A stretch of 64,000 nucleotides of DNA, taken from positions 4,323,501-4,387,500 of the forward strand of contig NZ_OW485601.1 in NCBI RefSeq assembly GCF_937425535.1. Direction: 5' to 3'. Positions 46,824 to 54,057 of this stretch are shown here, one piece after another. Source of the DNA: Rhodovastum atsumiense (lineage in GTDB: Bacteria; Pseudomonadota; Alphaproteobacteria; Acetobacterales; Acetobacteraceae). The position numbers and the translations under genes are program-made. A model generated the notes under the pieces. That model made no database searches, was not told the origin of the DNA, and was given only the letters and a program-made list of their open reading frames with translations. The stretch's first letter is position 1. Every line of letters starts with the position of its first letter.

Positions 46824-47449
46824 GGGGCAGTCTCCAGGCGTTCACAGACGATATCGACTGCAAAGCCGATGTAGGAATCGTGGGGAAAACGCCGGGCCAG
46901 CGCACGCAAATCCGGAATGGCCGTCGCGGTGCCGATCCGTTCCAGGGCTTCCACGCCGGCAGCGCAGACATTCACATCGGGGTCGGATCGGATCGCCTCG
47001 ATGATCCAGCCAATGGCGGGGGGATGCCGCATGCCGGCAAGCGTCGTCATGCCGGCGATGCGCAGATCCGGATCGGGGGCACTCAGCAGCGCGCGCACGC
47101 GGGGCGCGGCCGGCTCGCCGATTTCTTCCAACCCCATCGCTGCCGTATTGCGCATCCACGCATCTTCGTACGAAAGAACCCCGATCAGGACATCGATGGC
47201 CGCAGGTGTTGCCAGTTCGATCAGAGCGCTCAACACCGCATGCTGAACATATCGGACAGTTTCCCCTCTCAATGCAACCGAAAGTAAAGGGATCGCCGTC
47301 GTCGCATCCGAATGCCTGGCGATTTCTCGCACGGCGGTGCGCCTGACGCAGGGATCGGCCGCATCGAGATCGGCCAGCACCACCAGCAGCGGCCGCTCCG
47401 GCTCCGGGCACGCCAGCGCGTCATCCGAATTGGGTGTGATCAGAAACAT
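46820..47449 (-). CDS. HEAT-repeat protein
   Basis: A 209-residue all-helical protein made of about five HEAT/PBS-lyase-type repeats, seen as recurring patterns such as DPCVRRTAVREIARHSD, AWMRNTAAMGLEEIGEP, DPDLRIAGMTTLAGM and DPDVNVCAAGVEALERIG. Such solenoids act as protein-docking scaffolds. It is cotranscribed and translationally coupled with the CheY-like receiver, suggesting that it binds the receiver or its kinase. AAAGG precedes the start at 47449; longer in-frame readings (to 47659) run back into AT-rich non-coding sequence. Divergent from acxA. Confidence 0.85.
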   Translation of the reverse strand: MFLITPNSDDALACPEPERPLLVVLADLDAADPCVRRTAVREIARHSDATTAIPLLSVALRGETVRYVQHAVLSALIELATPAAIDVLIGVLSYEDAWMRNTAAMGLEEIGEPAAPRVRALLSAPDPDLRIAGMTTLAGMRHPPAIGWIIEAIRSDPDVNVCAAGVEALERIGTATAIPDLRALARRFPHDSYIGFAVDIVCERLETAP

Positions 47450-47680
47450 CGCAGCCTTTCCCCGGCTTCTCCGATGGCCCGGCCATCGGCGTGTTTGCAT
47501 CATTGCCAGGAAGACCGCACTGCAGCGGTTCCATCTCCCCGGGCGTGCCGGCGATGTTACGTTATGCCAAATTTCACGGTCAATTACGGAATAATTTGCA
47601 AATCCGCAAATATACCGTGAGTGCCTCGATGCGGCATGGCGCTGCGGACGCATCTCCATGGGGGGCCTTGCCCGTGCGTC

Positions 47681-47723
47681 GTACGTCTCGATCCGCGACG
47701 GTCTGTCCCATCCGCGGACGTAC
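47681..47723. promoter_or_regulatory. Candidate AcxR upstream activating site
   Basis: A nested dyad: outer arms GTACGTC (47681-47687) and GACGTAC (47717-47723), inner arms CCGCG (47693-47697) and CGCGG (47713-47717). It lies 74-116 bp upstream of the -24 element, the normal distance for an enhancer-binding protein. Assignment to AcxR is inference. Confidence 0.45.
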
Positions 47724-47796
47724 CCGGACGGGCCGCAAGCGCCCTTGGGACACGGAGTTGCCTGATCCGCCGGGATTCATCCCCGGCCGCCGGGGT

Positions 47797-47812
47797 TGGC
47801 ACGGGACATGCT
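47797..47812 (+). promoter_or_regulatory. Sigma-54 (-24/-12) promoter of acxABC
   Basis: TGGCACGGGACATGCT fits the consensus TGGCACGNNNNTTGCW with one change, and the invariant GG and GC are correctly spaced. Transcription should begin near 47823, about 47 nt before the acxA start. It agrees with the sigma-54 activator AcxR encoded next door. Confidence 0.85.
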
Positions 47813-47869
47813 GTGTTGTTCCCCGTGTGATCCGGCGACAAGCCGGCGCGAACCAGGGGAGAAAACGGC

Positions 47870-50014
47870 GTGAACGTCCTGCCACGCAACATCCAGGTGC
47901 TCGGCATCGATGCCGGCGGCACCATGACCGACACGTTCTTCGTCGATGCCGAAGGCGATTTCGTCGTCGGCAAGGCCCAGAGCACGCCCGAGAACGAGGC
48001 GATCGGCCTGCTGCGCTCCAGCGAGGACGGGCTTGCCGCATGGCAGATGCCGCTCGATGCCGCGCTGCAGCAATTGCAGACCGGCGTCTATTCCGGAACC
48101 GCGATGCTCAACCGGGTGGTGCAGCGCAAGGGACTGCGCTGCGGCCTGATCGTCAATCGCGGGGTGGAGGATTTCCACCGCATGGGCCGGGCGCTGCAAT
48201 GCTACCTTGGCTATGCCTACGAGGACCGCATCCACCTCAACACCCATCGCTACGATCCGCCGCTGGTGCCGCGCCATCTGACGCGCGGCGTGGTCGAGCG
48301 CATCGACATGATGGGCAAGGTGGTGATCCCGCTGCGCGAGGAGACGGCGCGGCAGGCGGCGCGCGAGCTGATTGCAGCCGGCGTCGAGGGCATCGTCATC
48401 AGCCTGCTGCATTCCTACAAGAATCCCACGCATGAGCGGCGTGTGCGCGACCTGGTGGCGGAGGAAGTGGCGGCGTCCGGGAAATCCATTCCGGTCTTCG
48501 CCTCGGCCGATTACTACCCGGTGCGCAAGGAAAGCCACCGCACCAACACCACCATCCTGGAAGCCTATGCCGCCGAACCCTCGCGCCAGACGCTGCGGCG
48601 CATCTCCGACAGCTTCAAGGAACACGGGACGAAATTCGATTTCCGGGTGATGGCGACGCATGGCGGCACCATTTCCTGGAAGGCCAAGGAACTGGCCCGC
48701 ACCATCGTCTCCGGGCCGATCGGCGGGGTGATCGGCGCCAAGTACCTGGGCGAGACGCTGGGCTATTCCAACATCGCCTGTTCCGATATCGGCGGCACGT
48801 CCTTCGACATCGCGCTGATCACCCAGGGCGAGCTGACCATCCGCAACGATCCCGACATGGCGCGGCTGGTGCTGTCGCTGCCGCTGGTGGCGATGGATTC
48901 GGTGGGGGCGGGGGCGGGCAGCTTCGTGCGGCTCGATGCCTACACCAAGGCGATCCGGCTCGGCCCCGACAGCGCGGGGTACCGCGTCGGCGTCTGCTGG
49001 GAGGAAAGCGGCATCGACACCGTCACCGTCTCCGACTGCCACATGGTGCTGGGCTACCTGAACCCGGACAATTTCCTCGGCGGGCAGGTGAAGCTGAGCC
49101 GGCAACGCTCCGTCGATGCCATCCGCACCCAGATTGCGGAGCCGCTCGGGCTGTCGGTGGAAGACGCGGCGGCGGGCGTGGTGGAACTGCTCGACAGCGA
49201 ACTGCGCAACTACCTGCGGGCGATGATCTCCGGCAAGGGCTACAGCCCGCAAAGCTTCGTCTGCTTCTCCTATGGCGGGGCGGGGCCGGTGCATGCCTAT
49301 GGCTACACCGAAGGGCTCGGCTTCGAGGATGTCATCGTGCCGGCCTGGGCCGCCGGCTTCTCCGCCTTCGGCTGCGCCGCGGCGGCCTTCGAGTACCGCT
49401 ACGACAAAAGCCTCGACATCAACCTCGCCCCCGACGCCTCGGAGGCCGAGCGCGAAGCCGCGGCGGCGACGCTGCAGGCGGCCTGGACCGAACTGACCCG
49501 CAACGTGCTGGAGGAGTTCCGGCTGAACGGCTACGCCCCGGAGCAGGTGACGCTGCAGCCCGGCTACCGCATGCAGTATCGCGGCCAGCTCAATGACCTG
49601 GAGATCGACGCGCCGGTGGCGCGGCTGGACGGGGCGGCGGACTGGGACCGGCTGGTCGAGACCTTCAACGACACTTATGGCCGCGTCTATGCCGCGGCGG
49701 CGCGCTCGCCGGAGCTGGGGTATTCCGTGACCGGCGCGATCATGCGCGGCGCCGTGCCGATCGTGAAGCCGAAGATCCCCACCGAAGCGCTGGCCGGCGA
49801 AACCCCGCCGGAGACGGCGCGGCTGGGGACGCGGAAATTCTATCGCAAGCAGCGCTGGGTGGACGCGCAGATCTGGCGCATGGAGGCGCTGCTGCCCGGC
49901 AACCGCATCGCCGGTCCGGCCATCATCGAATCCGACGCTACCACCTTCGTGGTGCCGGACGGGTTCGAGACGCGGCTGGATCAGCACCGGCTGTTCCACC
50001 TGCGCGAAGTCTGA
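47870..50014 (+). CDS. acxA: Acetone carboxylase beta subunit (HyuA-like)
   Basis: A 714-residue protein of the hydantoinase A/oxoprolinase family. LGIDAGGTMTDTFFVD (about 10-25) and CSDIGGTSFDIAL (about 304-316) are the two phosphate-binding loops of the actin-like ATPase fold. Its length (about 78 kDa) fits the acetone carboxylase beta subunit, which activates acetone and bicarbonate with ATP for conversion to acetoacetate. The assignment rests on gene order AcxR-AcxA-AcxB-AcxC and on the diagnostic gamma gene downstream; the family alone also includes hydantoinases. The GTG start at 47870 has GGGGAGA upstream. acxB follows after 33 bp. Confidence 0.88.
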   Translation: MNVLPRNIQVLGIDAGGTMTDTFFVDAEGDFVVGKAQSTPENEAIGLLRSSEDGLAAWQMPLDAALQQLQTGVYSGTAMLNRVVQRKGLRCGLIVNRGVEDFHRMGRALQCYLGYAYEDRIHLNTHRYDPPLVPRHLTRGVVERIDMMGKVVIPLREETARQAARELIAAGVEGIVISLLHSYKNPTHERRVRDLVAEEVAASGKSIPVFASADYYPVRKESHRTNTTILEAYAAEPSRQTLRRISDSFKEHGTKFDFRVMATHGGTISWKAKELARTIVSGPIGGVIGAKYLGETLGYSNIACSDIGGTSFDIALITQGELTIRNDPDMARLVLSLPLVAMDSVGAGAGSFVRLDAYTKAIRLGPDSAGYRVGVCWEESGIDTVTVSDCHMVLGYLNPDNFLGGQVKLSRQRSVDAIRTQIAEPLGLSVEDAAAGVVELLDSELRNYLRAMISGKGYSPQSFVCFSYGGAGPVHAYGYTEGLGFEDVIVPAWAAGFSAFGCAAAAFEYRYDKSLDINLAPDASEAEREAAAATLQAAWTELTRNVLEEFRLNGYAPEQVTLQPGYRMQYRGQLNDLEIDAPVARLDGAADWDRLVETFNDTYGRVYAAAARSPELGYSVTGAIMRGAVPIVKPKIPTEALAGETPPETARLGTRKFYRKQRWVDAQIWRMEALLPGNRIAGPAIIESDATTFVVPDGFETRLDQHRLFHLREV

Positions 50015-50047
50015 GCCGCCTTAAGGCAAGAACGGGGAAACACCATC

Positions 50048-52378
50048 ATGAACATCGACGTGCGACCGGACAGCCTGGCTGTCCAGGCCCGGGGCATCGT
50101 GCGTGGCGGCGAGCGGCTGAAGGCGCATCGCGACCGTATCATGGCAGCCACCCGGCACACCCGCCATTATGCCGGGCTGGAACGGCTGGAACTGCGCGAG
50201 CGCCAGCCCATCCTGTACAACAAGCTGTTCTCGCGGCTGCGCGCGGGCGTGGTGGATGCGCGCGAGACCGCCAAGAAGATCGCCGCCTCGCCGATCGTGG
50301 AGCAGGAAGGGGAGCTGTGCTTCACCCTGTACAACGCGGCCGGCGACTGCATCCTGACCTCGACCGGCATCATCATCCATGTCGGCACCATGGGTGCCGC
50401 CATCAAGTACATGATCGAGAACGAATGGGAGGAGAACCCGGGCGTCGCCGACGGCGACATCTTCTGCAACAATGACTGCCTGACCGGCAACGTGCATCCC
50501 TGCGACATCCACACCATCGTGCCGATCTTCCATGAGGGCGAGCTGGTGGCCTGGGTCGGCGGCGTGACCCACGTGATCGACACCGGCGCGGTCGGGCCGG
50601 GATCCATGTGTACCGGGCAGGTGCAGCGCTTCGGCGACGGCTATTCCATCACCTGCCGCAAGGTCGGCAGCAACGACACGCTCTGGCGCGACTGGCTGCA
50701 CGAGAGCCAGCGCATGGTGCGCACCACCCGCTACTGGATGCTCGACGAGCGCACCCGCATCGCCGGCTGCCACATGATCCGCAAGCTGGTGGCCGAAGTG
50801 ATCGCCGACGAAGGCATCGACGCCTTCTGGAAGTTCGCCTACGAAGCCGTCGAGCACGGCAGGCTCGGGCTGCAGGCGCGCATCAAGGCGATGACCATCC
50901 CGGGCACCTACCGGCAGGTCGGCTTCGTCGACGTGCCGTACAGCCACGAGGACGTGCGCGTGCCCTCGTCCTTCGCCAAGCTGGACACCATCATGCACGC
51001 GCCCTCGGAGGTGACGATCCGCAAGGACGGCACCTGGCGACTGGATTTCGAGGGGTCGAGCCGCTGGGGCTGGCACACCTACAACGCCCATCAGGTCAGC
51101 TTCACCTCCGGCATCTGGGTGATGATGACGCAGACCCTGATTCCGACCGAGCTGATCAACGACGGCGCCGCCTACGGCACCGAGTTCCGGCTGCCCAAGG
51201 GCACCTGGATGAACCCCGACGATCGCCGCGTCGCCTTCGCCTATTCCTGGCACTTCCTGGTCTCCGCCTGGAGCGCCCTGTGGCGCGGGCTGAGCCGGTC
51301 CTATTTCGGCCGCGGCTACCTGGAGGAAGTCAACGCCGGCAACGCCAATACCTCGAACTGGCTGCAGGGTGGCGGCTTCAACCAGTACGACGAGGTGCAC
51401 GCGGTCAACAGCTTCGAATCCGCCGCCGAGGGCACCGGCGCCTGTGCCATGAAGGATGGGCTCGATCATGCCGCCGCCATCTGGAATCCCGAAGGCGACA
51501 TGGGCGACATGGAGATCTGGGAACTGGCCGAGCCGCTGCTGTATCTGGGGCGGCAGGTGAAGGCCAATTCCGGTGGTTACGGCAAGTACCGCGGCGGTTG
51601 CGGCTTCGAAAGCCTGCGCATGGTCTGGAACGCCAAGGACTGGACCATGTTCTTCATGGGCAACGGCCACATCACCTCTGACTGGGGGCTGATGGGCGGC
51701 TATCCGGCGGCCTCGGGCTACCGGTTCGCGGCGCACCGGACGAAGCTGAAGGAACTGATCGAGAGCGGCAAGCCGATCCCCCTCGGCGGCGACAGCGATC
51801 CCGAGAACCCGGACTATGACGGGCTGTTGCCGGAGGCGCTGATCAAGCGCGACAAACAGGCGATCACCACCGAGGAGATGTTCGCCGATTACGACCTGTA
51901 CCTGAACTACCTGCGCGGTGGGCCGGGCTTCGGCGATCCGCTCGACCGCGAGCCGGCGCGGGTGAAGGCTGACCTCGACGGCGGCTACCTGCTGCCGCGC
52001 TTCGCCGAACGCGTCTACGGCGTGGTGGCGGCGAAGCAGGAGGACGGCACCTGGATCGTGGACGAGACCGCCACCGCGGCGCGCCGCGCGCAGATCCGCC
52101 GGGAGCGGGTGGCACGGGCACGGCCGGTCGGCGAATGGATGGCGGAGGAGCGGGCGCGCATCCTGCGGAAAGAAGCCGGGCCGCAGGTGCTGCAGATGTT
52201 CGCTTCTTCCTTCCGGCTCGGCCCGCGCTTCGAGCAGCAGTTCCGCAGCTTCTGGAAGCTGCCGGAAGACTGGACCCTGATCGAGGAGGAGATCGGCGTG
52301 CCCGCCTACGGCGCGCGCTACGCCATGGACCTGTCCGAACTGCCCGACGTGCGGCCGGTCCGCTTCGTCGAGGAATGA
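50048..52378 (+). CDS. acxB: Acetone carboxylase alpha subunit (HyuB-like)
   Basis: A 776-residue protein of the hydantoinase B family. FCNNDCLTGNVHPCDIHTIV (about 139-158) contains the conserved N-D-P-(Y/C)..G..H-type metal-ligand region, and AWVGGVTHVIDTGAVGPGS is typical of acetone carboxylase alpha subunits. Size (about 86 kDa) fits the alpha subunit, which holds the Mn site where phosphoenolacetone is carboxylated. Cotranscribed between acxA and acxC with gaps of 33 and 25 bp. It lacks a signal peptide and acts in the cytoplasm as part of an (alpha-beta-gamma)2 complex. Confidence 0.9.
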   Translation: MNIDVRPDSLAVQARGIVRGGERLKAHRDRIMAATRHTRHYAGLERLELRERQPILYNKLFSRLRAGVVDARETAKKIAASPIVEQEGELCFTLYNAAGDCILTSTGIIIHVGTMGAAIKYMIENEWEENPGVADGDIFCNNDCLTGNVHPCDIHTIVPIFHEGELVAWVGGVTHVIDTGAVGPGSMCTGQVQRFGDGYSITCRKVGSNDTLWRDWLHESQRMVRTTRYWMLDERTRIAGCHMIRKLVAEVIADEGIDAFWKFAYEAVEHGRLGLQARIKAMTIPGTYRQVGFVDVPYSHEDVRVPSSFAKLDTIMHAPSEVTIRKDGTWRLDFEGSSRWGWHTYNAHQVSFTSGIWVMMTQTLIPTELINDGAAYGTEFRLPKGTWMNPDDRRVAFAYSWHFLVSAWSALWRGLSRSYFGRGYLEEVNAGNANTSNWLQGGGFNQYDEVHAVNSFESAAEGTGACAMKDGLDHAAAIWNPEGDMGDMEIWELAEPLLYLGRQVKANSGGYGKYRGGCGFESLRMVWNAKDWTMFFMGNGHITSDWGLMGGYPAASGYRFAAHRTKLKELIESGKPIPLGGDSDPENPDYDGLLPEALIKRDKQAITTEEMFADYDLYLNYLRGGPGFGDPLDREPARVKADLDGGYLLPRFAERVYGVVAAKQEDGTWIVDETATAARRAQIRRERVARARPVGEWMAEERARILRKEAGPQVLQMFASSFRLGPRFEQQFRSFWKLPEDWTLIEEEIGVPAYGARYAMDLSELPDVRPVRFVEE

Positions 52379-52403
52379 CCCGCAGCATCAAGGAAGCAAC
52401 GCC

Positions 52404-52910
52404 ATGGCCTACCCGCGCAACAAGATCGCCGAACTGATCGACGGCAGCATCGATCCCGATACCCTGCACAAGATGCTCGCCGATGCCAAGGATCCCGGCC
52501 GGTTCAGCACCTATGTGGACATCCTGCAGGAACGCGTACCCTGGAAGGACCGCATCATCCTGCCCTATGGGCCGAAGCTTTACTGCGTGCAGGTGGCGGC
52601 GACGAAGCAATGGACCATCCGTTGCGAATGCGGCCACGATTTCTGCGACCAGCGCGAGAACTGGAAACTGCACGCGCTGATCAACGTCCGCGATACCCCG
52701 GAGGCGCTGGAGGAAATCTATCCGCGGCTGATGGCGCCGAGTGGGGACTGGCAGGTGTACCGGGAATATTTCTGCCCGGAATGCGGCACGCTGCACGACG
52801 TGGAGGCCCCGACGCCGTGGTACCCGGTGATCCATGACTTCGAGCCGGATATCGAGGCATTCTATCGGGAATGGCTCAACCTGCCGGTGCCGGAACGGGC
52901 GGCGGCGTAG
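52404..52910 (+). CDS. acxC: Acetone carboxylase gamma subunit
   Basis: A 168-residue protein that matches the small gamma subunit (about 19.6 kDa) of acetone carboxylase. It has two Cys pairs that can hold zinc (RCECGHDFC at about 74-82 and YFCPECGTL at about 121-129) and the conserved end TPWYPVIHDFEPDIEAFYREW. This subunit is specific to acetone/acetophenone-type carboxylases and is absent from ordinary hydantoinases, so it fixes the identity of the operon. Last gene of acxABC. An X-Y hairpin repeat begins at the stop codon and probably ends the transcript. Confidence 0.92.
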   Translation: MAYPRNKIAELIDGSIDPDTLHKMLADAKDPGRFSTYVDILQERVPWKDRIILPYGPKLYCVQVAATKQWTIRCECGHDFCDQRENWKLHALINVRDTPEALEEIYPRLMAPSGDWQVYREYFCPECGTLHDVEAPTPWYPVIHDFEPDIEAFYREWLNLPVPERAAA

Positions 52911-53068
52911 CAAGGGAAGGCCAGGGCTCTGCCCTGGACCCGGCAGGGGCCACAAGGCCCCTGCACCCCATTCGCGCTGCGCGGCACGAAATGGGTTCCA
53001 AGGGCGACGCCCTTGGTGGAGGTCCAGGAGGCGAAGCCTCCTGGTGGGGCGCGGGGCAACGCCCCGCC
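52911..53068. repeat. Hairpin repeat copy 5 (modules X then Y), most complete
   Basis: Module X (52911-52985): CCAGGGC-TCT-GCCCTGG (52921-52937) and GCAGGGGCC-ACAA-GGCCCCTGC (52943-52964), then CGCTGCGCGGCA. Module Y (52986-53068): CCAAGGGC-GAC-GCCCTTGG (52998-53016), CCAGGAGGC-GAA-GCCTCCTGG (53024-53044) and GCGGGGC-AAC-GCCCCGC (53051-53067). Five perfect stems in 158 bp, filling the gap between the convergent acxC and LysR genes. Confidence 0.9.
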
Positions 53069-53081
53069 ACCCTGTCCGCAC

Positions 53082-53972
53082 TCAGTTGAGAAGGCGGTTG
53101 GCGCGCAGACGCGACACCACCAGGTCGACGAAGGTCCTGACCTTGGCCGGGGCGTGGCGGCCTTCGGGGTGAAGCACGTGGATGGGGAGCGGCGGTTCCT
53201 CGTACTCGGCGAGCACGATCTCCAGGTCGCCTGCGAGCAGTGCCGGTCCGATCTGGTAGTGAAGCACCCTGGTCAGGCCCCATCCGCCCTTGGCGGTCGC
53301 GATCACCGCCTCGTTGGTGTTGCACTGGAGGATGGGGGTGATGGTCACCCGCTGATCCCGGGCGAACCGCCATTCAGGCGAGGCCCACGCACTCGTGGAG
53401 GCGGCGATGCGATGGTTCCTGAGATCGGCGGGTGTCGCCGGAACACCATGCTTCTCGAAATAGGCCGGGGAGCCGCAGACGACGCGTCGGACCGTGCCGA
53501 CCTTGATGGCGGTAAAGCCCGAGTCGGGCAGGTGGCCGATCCGCACGGCAACATCGATGCCCTCTTCAACGATGTTGACCGGGCGATCGACGAAGAAGGC
53601 CCTGGCGCGCATGGTCGGGTACGTGTTCAGATATTCGGTTATGATCGGCAACACGTGCATCTGTCCGAACAGCGCCGAGGCCGTGACGGCCAGTGTCCCG
53701 GACGGCGTGGCATAGGAACCGGCCGCGGCTGCCTCAGCTTCGGCGATGTCCGACAGTATCCGCCGGCAGTCGTCGAGATAGCGTGCTCCTGCTTCGGTCA
53801 TCTTCACCGAACGGGTGGTGCGAACGAAAAGCCGGGCGCCGATCATATCCTCAAGCGCCGCCACGGCGCGCGTCACGGCGGGAGCACTCATGTGCATGTG
53901 GCGCGCGGTCTCGGTGAAGCTTTCCGTCTCGGCGACCTTCACAAAGATCCGCATCGCCTGCCACCGATCCAT
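53082..53972 (-). CDS. LysR-family transcriptional regulator
   Basis: A 296-residue LysR protein of the CrgA/PA-type subgroup: RIFVKVAETESFTETARHMH at the N-terminus, SAPAVTRAVAALEDMIGARL for the DNA-recognition helix, RTTRSVKMTEAGARYLDDCR, then an effector domain with DVAVRIGHLPDSGF. It is the third gene of a minus-strand cluster with the GST and the fused reductase, 85 bp after the latter, and likely regulates that cluster. The start at 53972 has AAGGG 7 nt upstream; a longer reading from 54035 lacks a ribosome site. The inducer is unknown. Confidence 0.92.
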   Translation of the reverse strand: MDRWQAMRIFVKVAETESFTETARHMHMSAPAVTRAVAALEDMIGARLFVRTTRSVKMTEAGARYLDDCRRILSDIAEAEAAAAGSYATPSGTLAVTASALFGQMHVLPIITEYLNTYPTMRARAFFVDRPVNIVEEGIDVAVRIGHLPDSGFTAIKVGTVRRVVCGSPAYFEKHGVPATPADLRNHRIAASTSAWASPEWRFARDQRVTITPILQCNTNEAVIATAKGGWGLTRVLHYQIGPALLAGDLEIVLAEYEEPPLPIHVLHPEGRHAPAKVRTFVDLVVSRLRANRLLN

Positions 53973-54057
53973 CTGCGTTCCCTTTTGCTGCGCGGCCAGG
54001 GACTCCTCATAGACAGCCCGGGGTTGATGCGGCAATGGACGCCATGAAGGCTGCGCG

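Larger units (their letters stand above)
47450..47869. promoter_or_regulatory. Divergent control region of acxABC
   Basis: A 420-base region between the HEAT-repeat gene and acxA. It is AT-rich around 47560-47630, where the minus-strand promoter probably lies. It contains a candidate activator dyad (47681-47723) and a sigma-54 promoter (47797-47812). No additional gene is seen. Confidence 0.6.
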
